From contig UGYN01000002.1 of assembly GCA_900457075.1 (NCBI GenBank), positions 682,001 through 746,000 of the forward strand: a DNA stretch of 64,000 nt. Reading direction: 5' to 3'. A program made the position numbers and the translations under genes. The notes below the pieces were generated by a model that did no database searches, had not been told where the DNA came from, and saw nothing but the letters and a program-made list of their open reading frames with translations. Numbering within the stretch: position 1 is the first letter of the stretch; each line of letters starts with the position of its first letter. Shown here piece after piece: positions 1 through 8,447 of this stretch. The DNA comes from Serratia quinivorans. Lineage in GTDB: Bacteria; Pseudomonadota; Gammaproteobacteria; Enterobacterales; Enterobacteriaceae.

Positions 1-629
1 GCGATATAAAACGGGCATTCACGAATGTAATGGCAGTTACGGCCCAGGCAGTTGGCTTTATCGGTGCTGAGCTTGATCCACAGCGGATCGTCAATCGACA
101 GTTGATAATGGTCGCGCAGCCCGTCCCACTCATGGCGGCTAAGCGCCTTGCTCAGCTTCTGGCACAGCGCCTGCTCTTCGCCGCTCGAAGGCGCAAGTTC
201 GTCACCCAGAAACAGCATCAGGTCGCCCTGCTCGCTCACGTCAGTGCAGAGCGCCGCCAGGTTACGCGGGCAAACATAGCGCCCGCGGCCAAAGGCACCG
301 GTAAATTTCAGATCGGGTATGATCTTCTTCAGCAGCGGCAAATCCTTGCTGTAGATCTGATCCTGCAGTGCCACGTTGGCGGTGCTGACCACCAGAGGTT
401 TACTCTCTGCGCGGCCGACGGCGATCCCCGGGATCAGGTATGACAAGGTTTTACCTACGCCGGTCGGAGCCTCAATCGCCAGATGGCGCGGGTAATCACC
501 GGCCAGCGTTTTTGCCACTTCGGCGATCATCTGCCGTTGCGGTGCACGGGAAATAAAATCCGGTATTTGCTGCTGCAGGGCTTTGTACCACTGGCCAATC
601 TGATCTTTAACTGCGGGGGAGAGCGCCAT
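1..629 (-). CDS. dinG: ATP-dependent DNA helicase DinG (5' part only)
   Basis: This is the first ~209 codons of DinG, an XPD-like superfamily 2 helicase with an iron-sulfur cluster that unwinds R-loops and D-loops and is damage-inducible in E. coli. The gene runs off the left edge of the window. The start MALSPAVKDQIGQWYKALQQ, the Walker A stretch EAPTGVGKT near residue 55, and the first Fe-S cysteines (NCLGRNCHYIRECPF) at the window edge are all visible on the minus strand. The ATG lies at 629-627. The helicase motifs further downstream lie outside the window, so integrity cannot be judged. The family assignment is firm. Confidence 0.95.
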   Translation of the reverse strand, partial: MALSPAVKDQIGQWYKALQQQIPDFISRAPQRQMIAEVAKTLAGDYPRHLAIEAPTGVGKTLSYLIPGIAVGRAESKPLVVSTANVALQDQIYSKDLPLLKKIIPDLKFTGAFGRGRYVCPRNLAALCTDVSEQGDLMLFLGDELAPSSGEEQALCQKLSKALSRHEWDGLRDHYQLSIDDPLWIKLSTDKANCLGRNCHYIRECPFYI

Positions 630-643
630 TCAACTCTATATCT

Positions 644-1078
644 CTACGAAATGATGGCGCTATTGTCCCACAGACCGTCGGCCACGTCAGCCTGGCCTTC
701 AATCATTGAGGCGCGTCCCGCACTGAACGACCACTCATCCAATTGAGTGGTGGTGATCACCACCATCACATCCTGCGGACGCAACTGGAGATTCTCCGCC
801 AGCAACGCCGCCAGCCGTTGATAAAAACGCTGCTTGGTGGCGGTATCACGCGGACGGCCTATGGTGATGTAGAACAGCACATAGTCCGCTGAACGCGGGC
901 CGCCAAGATAGTCGCGATCGTAAATCAATTCGCCGGGGCGGTATTGATCGATGGCCTGAAACTTATCGGCTGCCGGAACATTGAAGGTTTCGACCAGCGC
1001 CTGGTGCAGACTGTCAGACAGGGTTTTCAGGTATTGCGCTGATTTACCCTGGTGCAAAGCGATGCGGCTGAATGGCAT
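644..1078 (-). CDS. Tautomerase family protein (4-OT/MIF-like superfamily)
   Basis: A 144-residue protein beginning MPFSRIALHQGKS. The proline immediately after the initiator methionine is the usual catalytic base of the tautomerase superfamily once Met is removed. The segment GRPRDTATKQRFYQRLAALL followed by DVMVVITTTQLDEWSFSAG matches the pattern of the longer two-module tautomerase families. Substrate is unknown. Its start lies 4 bases beyond the stop of the upstream carboxymuconolactone decarboxylase-like gene, so the two almost certainly form one leftward transcript. The pair is probably concerned with small aromatic or keto compounds, which is inference from family only. Confidence 0.85.
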   Translation of the reverse strand: MPFSRIALHQGKSAQYLKTLSDSLHQALVETFNVPAADKFQAIDQYRPGELIYDRDYLGGPRSADYVLFYITIGRPRDTATKQRFYQRLAALLAENLQLRPQDVMVVITTTQLDEWSFSAGRASMIEGQADVADGLWDNSAIIS

Positions 1079-1082
1079 GAGA

Positions 1083-1403
1083 CTACTCCTGTTTCAGTTC
1101 GCGCAGGCGCGCCACGGCAGAGGCCGCCGCAGGCCAGCCGGCATAGAACGCCAAATGGGTGATCAACTCGGCAAGCTGTTCAACGTTCACGCCATTGCGT
1201 TGGGCCAATTGCAGATGAAACGGCAATTGCTCCACACGATTAAGCGCCACCAACGCCGCCACGGTGATCAGACTGCGCTCACGCGGAGTCAGTATTGGCC
1301 GCTGCCACACGTCGTCGAATAATACGCTGTCGCTCAGTTGCGCCAGCTTGGGGGCGATGTCGCCGAACGCCTGCTGCCCGGCCTGTTGGGAAGGTTGCAT
1401 CAT
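1083..1403 (-). CDS. Carboxymuconolactone decarboxylase (CMD/AhpD-like) family protein
   Basis: A small alpha-helical protein of about 106 residues with the CMD core: LTPRERSLITVAALVALNR, then QLPFHLQLAQRNGVNVEQL and ITHLAFYAGWPAA. This is the arrangement seen in gamma-carboxymuconolactone decarboxylase subunits. The CxxC of AhpD is absent, so peroxidase activity is unlikely. The frame stays open upstream to 1679, but that extension shows no homology and lies in the porin upstream region. I chose the ATG at 1403-1401 because AGGAGA sits just before it; a second ATG follows at 1400. First gene of a two-gene unit with the tautomerase. Confidence 0.85.
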   Translation of the reverse strand: MMQPSQQAGQQAFGDIAPKLAQLSDSVLFDDVWQRPILTPRERSLITVAALVALNRVEQLPFHLQLAQRNGVNVEQLAELITHLAFYAGWPAAASAVARLRELKQE

Positions 1404-1795
1404 TTTCTCCTGTCGATTTAGCAATAGCCTGAAACTACCCGCAATCACGGCAGGTAAAAATCGGGATTTTTGATATTGAAGGTCCACAAAAAACAGGATG
1501 GTTAAAACAGAGTAACGGCGCGCAAGGTAGCCCAATGTATAAATCTCACACATGATTCCTCCAGAAACCTGGAGCGACATTGTTAGCAATAAACCGACCA
1601 CCAACAGTTGTCCGAAGAAGAAATTCATTCTTCCCGCAACTTTTTTAATCGTTCGACATGGAAATGAATATTTTGTCATAAATAGATCACATAACTACGG
1701 TAAAAAACCTGCGCTGCAAACAAAACGGGCGGCACAGTGAAACAGCAGTACAACTGATGATAAGCGTCTTTCAATCGAATAAAGCAGGGTAAATC
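1404..1795. other. Intergenic region upstream of the porin
   Basis: About 390 bases, AT-richer than the flanks, separating the leftward CMD gene from the rightward porin. It must carry the promoters of both. I looked for a micF-like antisense RNA, which sits divergently upstream of ompC in E. coli, but found no convincing hairpin with a T run on the minus strand. No individual OmpR box could be assigned with confidence. Confidence 0.4.
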
Positions 1796-2893
1796 ATGAA
1801 ACGTAATCTTCTGGCCGTTATTATTCCGGCACTTTTAATTGCGCAGACAGCACAGGCAGCAGAAATCTATAATAAAGACGGCAACAAACTTGATTTTTAC
1901 GGCCGCGTAAAAGCACTGCACTATTTCTCTGACGATGCCGGTAATGATGGCGATAAAACCTATGTGCGTATCGGTTTTAAAGGCGCTACTCAAATTAACG
2001 ATATGCTGACTGGTTATGGCCAGTGGGAATATCAGATTTCAGCTAACCATTCTGAATCCGACAGCGCGAAAGACACCAAGACTCGTCTGGGCTTCGCCGG
2101 TCTGAAATATAAAGATATCGGTTCATTCGACTACGGCCGCAACTACGGCATTATCTATGACGTCGGCGCCTGGACGGATATGCTGCCTGAGTTCGGTGAT
2201 GATGCCTACGTCAAGACCGACAACTTTATGAACGGCCGTACCAACGGCGTAGCCACCTACCGTAACAACGACTTCTTCGGCCTGGTTGAAGGTCTGAAAT
2301 TCGCGGTTCAGTACCAGGGCAAAAACGAAAACGACGGTCGTTCCAACAGCAAGGCGAATGGCGACGGCTGGGGCCTGTCTTCCAGCTATGAAATCATCGA
2401 CGGCCTGAGCGTCGGTGCTGCCTACGCCTCTTCCAACCGTACCGCCGGCCAAAAAGCAGGCACCTTCGGTAAAGGCGATAAAGCGGATATCTGGGCCGGT
2501 GGCCTGAAATACGACAATAACGACGTTTATTTGGCAGCGACCTACTCGCAAAGCCGTAATATCGCGCCTATTTCCGGCACCGCGACCATCAATAATAATT
2601 CTACCTCCGTTAGCGGCTTTGCCAATAAGGCGGAAGGTCTGGAATTGGTTGCGCAATATCAATTCGACTTCGGTCTGCGTCCATCGCTGGGTTATGTTCA
2701 GCAGAAAGGCAAAGATATTGAAGGCATCGGCGACGCCGACCTGGTGAAATATATCGACGTTGGCGCTTACTACTATTTCAACAAGAACATGTCGACCTAC
2801 GTCGATTATAAAATCAACCAACTCGACGGCGATAATAAGCTGGGTCTGAAAGACGACAACGTCATCGCCGTCGCCCTGACCTACCAGTTCTGA
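1796..2893 (+). CDS. General porin, OmpC/OmpF/OmpN family
   Basis: A 365-residue outer-membrane trimeric beta-barrel porin. It has a 21-residue signal peptide (cleavage after AQA, mature start [16 protein letters not shown]) and the family-typical first strands. GYGQWEYQ and the L3 constriction region [26 protein letters not shown] are present, and it ends VALTYQF with the C-terminal phenylalanine recognised by the BAM machinery. It mediates passive diffusion of small hydrophilic solutes. The length matches the family. Which named porin it is (OmpC, OmpF or OmpN) cannot be decided from sequence alone. A Rho-independent terminator follows about 60 bases after the stop, so it is monocistronic. 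Confidence 0.96.
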   Translation: MKRNLLAVIIPALLIAQTAQAAEIYNKDGNKLDFYGRVKALHYFSDDAGNDGDKTYVRIGFKGATQINDMLTGYGQWEYQISANHSESDSAKDTKTRLGFAGLKYKDIGSFDYGRNYGIIYDVGAWTDMLPEFGDDAYVKTDNFMNGRTNGVATYRNNDFFGLVEGLKFAVQYQGKNENDGRSNSKANGDGWGLSSSYEIIDGLSVGAAYASSNRTAGQKAGTFGKGDKADIWAGGLKYDNNDVYLAATYSQSRNIAPISGTATINNNSTSVSGFANKAEGLELVAQYQFDFGLRPSLGYVQQKGKDIEGIGDADLVKYIDVGAYYYFNKNMSTYVDYKINQLDGDNKLGLKDDNVIAVALTYQF

Positions 2894-2951
2894 TGTGATG
2901 AATAACCACCACTGCAAACCTTAGCTTCACTTGATACCCAGAGTCATTTCG

Positions 2952-2975
2952 CCGGGCGGCAACGCCCGGTTTTTT
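2952..2975 (+). terminator. Rho-independent terminator of the porin gene
   Basis: A perfect 7-bp stem, CCGGGCG with CGCCCGG around a GCAA tetraloop, is followed directly by six Ts. It sits 59 bases after the porin stop codon. Confidence 0.93.
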
Positions 2976-3084
2976 CATTTGGTGCCCTGGCCGCCCTTCG
3001 CCTCTCATCGCCGCATCAGGAAACTTGCCTTACAAAACAAACGGGTCTACATCTATATGTTGCGCAAATCAACCTGGATGACCT

Positions 3085-3936
3085 ATGCCAAACACTTCCC
3101 CATTCGAATACCACTCAGCGTTGCGCTACAGCAGTGATGAGCTGGCGCAGATCCTTTGCCACTGTTTTGAAAACTACATCGTGCGCTTCGTCATTGATGG
3201 TGACACCTTCGCCCGTCGTTTCGGTGCCGAAGACCTTAGCCTGAATGACAGCATTATCGTCACGCACCAACAGCAACCGGTAGCGCTGGCGTTGATTAGC
3301 CGCCGTGGTTTGCACAGCCGGGTATCGGCGCTGTCCATCCGACCGGAAATGCGCGGCAAAGGGTTGGGAAAAGCGCTGATGAAACGCATTGTCGCCGATG
3401 CGCGTGAGCGCGGTGACCGCCAGCTGTCGCTGGAGGTGATCGAAGGCAACGACCCCGCGATTACGCTGTACCATCAGGCTGGGCTGCAAATCGTCCGCAC
3501 GCTGACCGGGCATCTGGCAGGAGAGCAAACGGCTGGCGACATTGTGCCGCTGCAGGAAATTGATCCGCTGTTCGTCTCCCACCGCCTGATTGCCGATGGC
3601 GCCACCGACCTGCCTTGGCTAATCGCCCCGGAATCGCTGTTCAAACTGCCCGGCAAGCCCTATGCCTTTGCCCTGGAACAACACCAGGCCTATGCGGTGG
3701 TGCAGGTCGGCGCGGATAAGTGCTTTTTACGCATGATTTACGTCCCGCCGCAGCACCGTCTCCAGGGGCATGCCCGGGCGATGCTGGCCGCGTTACAGAC
3801 GAAATTCGCGTCGCTACCGCTGACGGCCAACGTTTACGTTCCCGAAGTGGCTGCCCCCTTCTTCGCCAGGCTCGGCTGGCAGCAGGACGCGTTACGCCAG
3901 TTTGAAATGACGATGACCTTAGGCACACCACAATAA
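3085..3936 (+). CDS. GNAT family N-acetyltransferase with two GNAT-like halves
   Basis: A 283-residue cytosolic acyltransferase. The first half carries the acetyl-CoA pyrophosphate loop as RPEMRGKGLGKALM (residues ~93-106), followed by the LEVIEGNDPAITLYHQAGL strand typical of GNAT C-termini. The second half repeats the fold, with YVPPQHRLQGHARAMLAAL and VPEVAAPFFARLGW. The second loop lacks the strict RxxGxG/A signature, so it may be the non-catalytic or substrate-recognition half. Substrate is unknown. It ends 21 bases before the acid phosphatase gene and could be co-transcribed with it, but no functional link is evident. Confidence 0.85.
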   Translation: MPNTSPFEYHSALRYSSDELAQILCHCFENYIVRFVIDGDTFARRFGAEDLSLNDSIIVTHQQQPVALALISRRGLHSRVSALSIRPEMRGKGLGKALMKRIVADARERGDRQLSLEVIEGNDPAITLYHQAGLQIVRTLTGHLAGEQTAGDIVPLQEIDPLFVSHRLIADGATDLPWLIAPESLFKLPGKPYAFALEQHQAYAVVQVGADKCFLRMIYVPPQHRLQGHARAMLAALQTKFASLPLTANVYVPEVAAPFFARLGWQQDALRQFEMTMTLGTPQ

Positions 3937-3957
3937 CAAGCAGAGAGTGATTCATTT

Positions 3958-4788
3958 ATGGCAGGAATAAATAAACAGAAAATGGCCCTTGGCACGGCGA
4001 TCGGTATGGCGCTACTGACTCTGGCCGGCTGCGCGCAGCCACCAAAAACCGATCTGCAGGCCCAGCAACGCCTGGCAGATCAGTCCGTGCTGGCACTGAA
4101 CTGGTTCCAGCAGTCCGGAGAATATCAGGCGCTATCGCACCAGGCGTTCAACAGCGCCAAACTGGCCTTTGATCAGGCCAAGGCCACGCCGGGCAAAAAG
4201 AAAGCCGTGGTGGTAGATCTGGACGAAACCATGCTGGACAACAGCCCGTATTCCGGCTGGCAGGCGCAGCAGGGCCAGCCTTTCGCCGCAGCCACCTGGG
4301 CCAAATGGTCGCAGGCAGAGCAAGCCGGTGCGGTTCCGGGTGCCGTGCAATTTGCCCGTTACGTCAACAGCCATCAGGGCACCATGTTCTACGTTTCCAA
4401 CCGCAAGCAGTCTGAATACGCCGCCACGGTGGCTAATATGCAGAAACTGGGCTTTACCGGCATGTCGGAAAAAACCGTGCTGCTCAGTGGTGATACCTCC
4501 AACAAGCAGCCACGCTTCGACGCCATCAAAAACGCGGGTTACGATATTGTGGTCTACGCCGGTGACAACCTGAACGACTTCGGGGCCGCGACCTACCACA
4601 AGGATAATGCACAGCGCCGCGCGTTTGTCGCCGAAAACCAAAGCAAGTTCGGCACCGAATACATCGTGCTGCCGAACCCGCTGTACGGCGACTGGGAAAG
4701 TGGCATGGCGCCGGACTATAACAAGCTGACGCCGGAGCAAAAACTGCAGATACGCCAACAGGCTATCAAGGCCTGGAACGGGCAGTAA
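3958..4788 (+). CDS. 5'-nucleotidase, lipoprotein e(P4) family (class C acid phosphatase)
   Basis: A 276-residue outer-membrane-type lipoprotein. A hydrophobic signal ends in the lipobox LAGC (Cys at residue 25). The HAD phosphatase motif VVVDLDETMLDNSPYSGWQ supplies the nucleophilic aspartate and the second aspartate. YVSNRKQ and the late YAGDNLNDFG segment complete the DDDD-superfamily active site of the Haemophilus e(P4)/hel family. Members dephosphorylate nucleotides, including NMN, in the periplasm or at the outer membrane and help in uptake of NAD precursors and phosphate. Full length, no defects seen. Confidence 0.93.
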   Translation: MAGINKQKMALGTAIGMALLTLAGCAQPPKTDLQAQQRLADQSVLALNWFQQSGEYQALSHQAFNSAKLAFDQAKATPGKKKAVVVDLDETMLDNSPYSGWQAQQGQPFAAATWAKWSQAEQAGAVPGAVQFARYVNSHQGTMFYVSNRKQSEYAATVANMQKLGFTGMSEKTVLLSGDTSNKQPRFDAIKNAGYDIVVYAGDNLNDFGAATYHKDNAQRRAFVAENQSKFGTEYIVLPNPLYGDWESGMAPDYNKLTPEQKLQIRQQAIKAWNGQ

Positions 4789-4810
4789 TCCCTGCTCACC
4801 CGCTAATCTT

Positions 4811-4849
4811 GTAGGGGCGCCGCATGCTGCGCCCGGTATTCGCCCCTAC
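4811..4849. repeat. Intergenic inverted repeat (REP-like element)
   Basis: The 9-base arms GTAGGGGCG (4811-4819) and CGCCCCTAC (4841-4849) enclose a GC-rich centre that itself contains GCATGC. There is no T run, so it is not a simple terminator. The form and its position between convergent genes fit a dispersed palindromic element of enterobacterial genomes; copy number cannot be checked here. Confidence 0.6.
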
Positions 4850-4865
4850 GGACGACGGGGCAAAG

Positions 4866-5384
4866 TTACAACAACTTATACATATAACTGGTGGCATCCA
4901 GCGCACTGCCGTTGCTTGCGAGGGCGTATTGCGGAATGCTACCCGCCAGTTGAAAACCCAACTGGCGATACATGCCCTCCGCCGTATCGCCGGTCAGGGT
5001 ATCGAGCACCAATAAATGCCGATGCTGCTCAAGTGCGCTTTGCTGCACCTGCAACATCAGGCTACGGGCAATACCCCGGCGGCGAGCGTCCGGGTGCACC
5101 ATCAGTTTTAGCACCTCGGCCCGGTGGCGACCGTTGTCCGGCATCGCCAGCAGCAGCTGCACCGTACCCACCACGCGCCCGGCATCGTATGCCACCAGCA
5201 GCAACCTTTCCCCACGCTCAATCGCCGGTAGCAGGCCACGCCAGAACGCCTGCGCCTGCTCCAGTGTGAACGGCATGATAAAACCAATGCTCGCCCCCTG
5301 GGAGACGCTGGCTTGCAGCATTTCGGCCAGTTCCGGGATCGCGTTTTGTGCCGCTTCGGCATTCAGTTGCTGTATCTCAATCAT
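4866..5384 (-). CDS. GNAT family N-acetyltransferase
   Basis: A 172-residue single-domain acetyltransferase. The central strand VVGTVQLLLAMPDN leads into LMVHPDARRRGIARSLM, which contains the RRxGIA acetyl-CoA loop (around residues 101-107). LLVLDTLTGDTAEGMYRQLGFQLAG is the characteristic last helix-strand. The substrate is not predictable. Its start is 2 bases from the stop of the XRE-cupin regulator gene, so the two genes form a compact operon. Such pairings often mean that the regulator controls the enzyme and itself, which is inference. Confidence 0.88.
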   Translation of the reverse strand: MIEIQQLNAEAAQNAIPELAEMLQASVSQGASIGFIMPFTLEQAQAFWRGLLPAIERGERLLLVAYDAGRVVGTVQLLLAMPDNGRHRAEVLKLMVHPDARRRGIARSLMLQVQQSALEQHRHLLVLDTLTGDTAEGMYRQLGFQLAGSIPQYALASNGSALDATSYMYKLL

Positions 5385-5386
5385 GA

Positions 5387-5956
5387 TTAAGGCCTGCTGA
5401 TAACAAGGGTGTAGTGGGCCGGCTCAGGGCCGGAGGCATGAAATTTTGAAGCGCCGAACAGCCGATAACGCAGACAGTCACCCGGCTCAAGCTGGAAGGT
5501 GCGCCCCTCCAGCGTCAGTTCTAGCCGCCCTGCCAGCAGCCACAAATGGTGCTCAAGCGCATGTATCGAGGGCGCGTCATAGGCAATCACCGCCCCGGCC
5601 TCGAGTGTGCATTCAATAAACTCGGCCTTATACAAGGCAGCAGGCGGTGATACCGAACGGCGATGAAAACCGCTGGCGCGATCCACCCATACCGTCTGCT
5701 GCTCACGATGCAGCAACTCCGGCGGCTCGTCCTCAACCTCGCTCAGCAGCCGCGACATGGTCAACCCATAGGCCGAGCACAGTTTGTTTAACAATGAAGC
5801 GGTCGGGCTGGTTTCAGCGCGTTCGACCCGCGACAACGTCGCCCGGCTGATGCCGGTTTGCTGCGCCAATTCCTCCAGCGACCAGCCCTGCTGCTGGCGT
5901 AAATCAGACAGTCGCTGCGCCAGTCTGAGATCGGCACTTTCCAATCCGTTATCCAT
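5387..5956 (-). CDS. XRE family transcriptional regulator with C-terminal cupin domain
   Basis: About 189 residues from the preferred start. The N-terminal helix-turn-helix covers RLSDLRQQQGWSLEELAQQT then GISRATLSRVERAETSPTAS. The C-terminal half is a small cupin with HALEHHLWLLAGRLELTLEG and LEPGDCLRYRL, which usually binds a small effector. The frame extends 10 codons further to 5986, but no ribosome binding site precedes that ATG. The ATG at 5956 gives the family-typical N-terminus MDNGLESADL. A near-palindrome of 37 bases lies just upstream, a likely autoregulatory operator. First gene of an operon with the GNAT enzyme. Confidence 0.88.
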   Translation of the reverse strand: MDNGLESADLRLAQRLSDLRQQQGWSLEELAQQTGISRATLSRVERAETSPTASLLNKLCSAYGLTMSRLLSEVEDEPPELLHREQQTVWVDRASGFHRRSVSPPAALYKAEFIECTLEAGAVIAYDAPSIHALEHHLWLLAGRLELTLEGRTFQLEPGDCLRYRLFGASKFHASGPEPAHYTLVISRP

Positions 5957-5978
5957 GATTAAGTCTCTGATACAAAAA

Positions 5979-6015
5979 AATCCCATATAAGAGAAATAAT
6001 CTCAAATACGGGATT
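5979..6015. promoter_or_regulatory. Candidate operator palindrome upstream of the XRE-cupin regulator
   Basis: Outer arms AATCCC and GGGATT, inner arms TAT/ATA and GAGA/TCTC, symmetric about base 5997; 13 of 18 arm positions pair. It lies 23-59 bases upstream of the regulator's ATG. Symmetry and position suggest an autoregulatory binding site; no binding data exist in the sequence. Confidence 0.5.
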
Positions 6016-6067
6016 CGTCAACCAGATTTTTAACTGGCACTACAACTTGGCGAAAAGTCTTTCGCTG

Positions 6068-7521
6068 TTATGACGGCAGAGCCGACGACTCTGGTACCTG
6101 CTTGTCGCTGTCGGCAACCGGCGGTGCGATCGCCGCGCAACGCCAGGCACTGAACACCGCCAGCAGCGGCGCCAATGCAAACAGCAGGAACAGCCAGCGA
6201 GCAGCGGAGGCTGCACCCTGCGCACCACCCGGCACATTCAATCCGGCCAGGTTAGCAATCATCCCGGCCAACGCAGCCCCAAAGGCGGTCGCAAACAGTT
6301 GCACCGTGGTGATCGACGCCCCGGCAATATCCTTATCGGCCTCAGGCGAAACCTGCAGAATACGCGTCAACAGATGCGGCCAGCCGAAACCAATACCAAA
6401 GCCCACCAGCGTCAGCGCAATCACAATCGGCGTCAGCCCTGCCCAATGGCCGCCAGAAGGTATCGGCATCAGCAGGCCCAATGCCAGTAGCCCCACTAAC
6501 ACCAACATCGGCCCGCTGACAATGGCCCGGCGGATGCCCGCACTGCGCCAGCCGGAACTGAGGATTTCCGATAACGTCCACCCCGCAGCCATAGTGGCCG
6601 CGATATAACCGGAAATCAGCGGGGACTGGCCGTGCAGGGTTTGCAGAAAATAAGGCACGAAGATTTCACTGGTCATGCCCACCACCAGCAGAGAGACGGT
6701 GATATACAACGAGGCCAGCGGCGAACCGCGGCGCAAAGCCCCCTTCGGCAGCAATCGGGCACGGGAGTGCGCTTCACGCTGTATCAGCCAGGCCATCATC
6801 AGCACGGCCAACGCAATGCCGCCAAGATTGACCCACGCGCTATCCGCCAGGCTACCGGCGGACACCACCATTACCGCCGTCGCCAACAACAGCAACTGAG
6901 CCAACGGTAGCGGTGCCGCCTGTTGCTGCGGTTTGCCTTTTGGCAGGATCAGGAAGGTAAACCCGGCGTACAGCACCATCACCGGCAACAGAATGCCAAA
7001 GGCCCAGCGCCAGGCATTCAGTTCGGCAAAAATGCCGCCCACCGCCGGCCCTACCAGGGTCGCGATGCCCCACATTGCCGAGATCAGCGCCATCGCCCGC
7101 GGCCATAGTTTTTGCTCAAATACCAGATTGATCATGGCGTACGAAAGCGCGAAAATCAGCCGCCGCCGAAGCCTTGCACGGTTCGGCCGAGCAGCATCAC
7201 CGGCATTGACGGCGCCAACGCGCACAGCATCGCTCCGGCAATAAAGAACAGTGACGCCACCACGTAGGCACTGCGAGCCCCGTAACCGCTGAGTAAACGA
7301 GCCGATAATGCCGAACCCAGAATCGACGCCACCACAAACAGCGTCGTATTCCAGGCATACAGACTCAGCCCGCCGATATCCTGCACCACCGAGGGCAGAA
7401 TGGTGGTAGCGACCAGAATATTGATTGCATGCAGCGCTACGCCGAGTGAGAGCGCGATCGCACTGGCACCATTTTTGCCGGAAAATAGATCGGCCCAGCG
7501 GCTATCATCGTTGGTTATCAC
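6068..7521 (-). pseudogene. MFS transporter (DHA2-like drug exporter), frameshifted
   Basis: Two overlapping frames together make a ~484-residue, 14-helix-type major facilitator. The N-terminal part (VITNDDSRWADLFSGKNG to VMLLGRTVQGFGGG) ends at a TGA near 7160. The other frame continues seamlessly with LIFALSYAMINLVFEQKLWP to the C-terminus. One base is missing in the GGCGGCGGC stretch at about 7158-7169. Everything else is well conserved, so this may be a read error rather than decay. The start is taken as GTG at 7521 because the longer open frame would run into the divergent regulator gene. It was probably an efflux pump controlled by the neighbouring divergent HTH protein. Confidence 0.8.
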
Positions 7522-7572
7522 AGTTGTCGTCCTGTTTTCAGAGGAATGGCATTGAGTTAAGAGTGATATTGC

Positions 7573-7584
7573 GTTAAATTTAAC
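7573..7584. promoter_or_regulatory. Candidate operator in the MFS/regulator divergent promoter region
   Basis: The perfect 12-base palindrome GTTAAATTTAAC is the only strong symmetric element in the 104-base gap between the divergent MFS gene and the HTH/Cys-rich regulator. It lies 41 bases upstream of the regulator start. Assignment as an operator is inference. Confidence 0.4.
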
Positions 7585-7625
7585 AAGAATTATCTTGGAA
7601 TAAGAGTAGGGCGAGGCGGAGAAAT

Positions 7626-8279
7626 ATGTCAAGAATAAACTTGGAAAATGGCGGTAGCCCCGCACAATCGGTCAGTGACCGTTTGCTGACACTATTGAAA
7701 ACCCGCGGCCCACAGCAAGCGTCTGATGCAGGAAAAGTCCTTGGTACCACCGGCGAGGCCGCGCGCCAGCAGTTCGTCAAGCTGGCGAAAGATGGGCTGG
7801 TTGAAGCCGTGGCGGAAACCCGTGGCGTCGGCCGACCAGTGCAGCTCTGGCACCTGACTGCCGCAGGCAATGCACGCTTTCCGGACACCCATTCCGAACT
7901 GACGGTACAACTGCTGCGCACCGTTCGCGACAAGCTGGGCGAACAGGCCATCGAACTGTTGATCGACACCCGCGAGCAGGAAACGCGCATTAACTACAAG
8001 CAGGCGATGGTCGGCGCCACCGATTTGCAGGAACGCGTAGCGCGCCTGACGGCGATCCGTTGTCGTGAAGGCTACATGGCCGAATCGCGCCTGCAGGAAG
8101 ACGGCTCTTTTCTGCTGGTAGAAAACCACTGCCCTATTTGCGCCGCCGCCACCGTTTGTCAGGGGTTCTGCCGCGCGGAACTGAGTGTTTTTACCGAGGT
8201 GCTGCAGGCTCAGGTTGAACGCTCAGAGCATATTCTGGCCGGTGCGCGCCGCTGCGCCTACCGTATTTCACTGCTGTAA
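7626..8279 (+). CDS. HTH transcriptional regulator with C-terminal cysteine cluster (COG2345/SufR-like)
   Basis: A 217-residue winged-helix regulator: SDRLLTLLKTRGPQQASDAG then GEAARQQFVKLAKDGLVEAV, and the wing RGVGRPVQLWHLT. The C-terminal half has NHCPICAAATVCQGFC plus a late ARRCAYRI, placing cysteines at about 169, 172, 178, 182 and 210. This resembles the Fe-S-binding DeoR/ArsR-like family that includes cyanobacterial SufR, so it may sense iron-sulfur status, redox or nitric oxide. Metal binding here is inferred from the motif. It is divergent from the MFS exporter and is the obvious candidate to regulate it. Confidence 0.85.
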   Translation: MSRINLENGGSPAQSVSDRLLTLLKTRGPQQASDAGKVLGTTGEAARQQFVKLAKDGLVEAVAETRGVGRPVQLWHLTAAGNARFPDTHSELTVQLLRTVRDKLGEQAIELLIDTREQETRINYKQAMVGATDLQERVARLTAIRCREGYMAESRLQEDGSFLLVENHCPICAAATVCQGFCRAELSVFTEVLQAQVERSEHILAGARRCAYRISLL

Positions 8280-8447
8280 CCGACATCCGGCACAAGGCAG
8301 CCCACCGGCTGGCGTCATCCGATGAGTCACCACCGGAAAGCCAGCCCATTGTTCGCTTAAAAAAGTACTGAAAAGCGTTGCTTATCCTCTGCCCGATCGG
8401 GTTTACTGGGTCCTCTAATAATAACCTTCCCTACAGAATAAAAATCC

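Noticed and set aside
1404..1795. micF-like antisense RNA next to the porin
   Set aside because: No minus-strand hairpin followed by a T run, and no stretch complementary to a porin translation start could be made out.
2123..2917. Long antisense open frame inside the porin gene
   Set aside because: It is the mirror of a strongly codon-biased porin gene, has no domain and no ribosome binding site; similar long shadow frames appear opposite most genes here.
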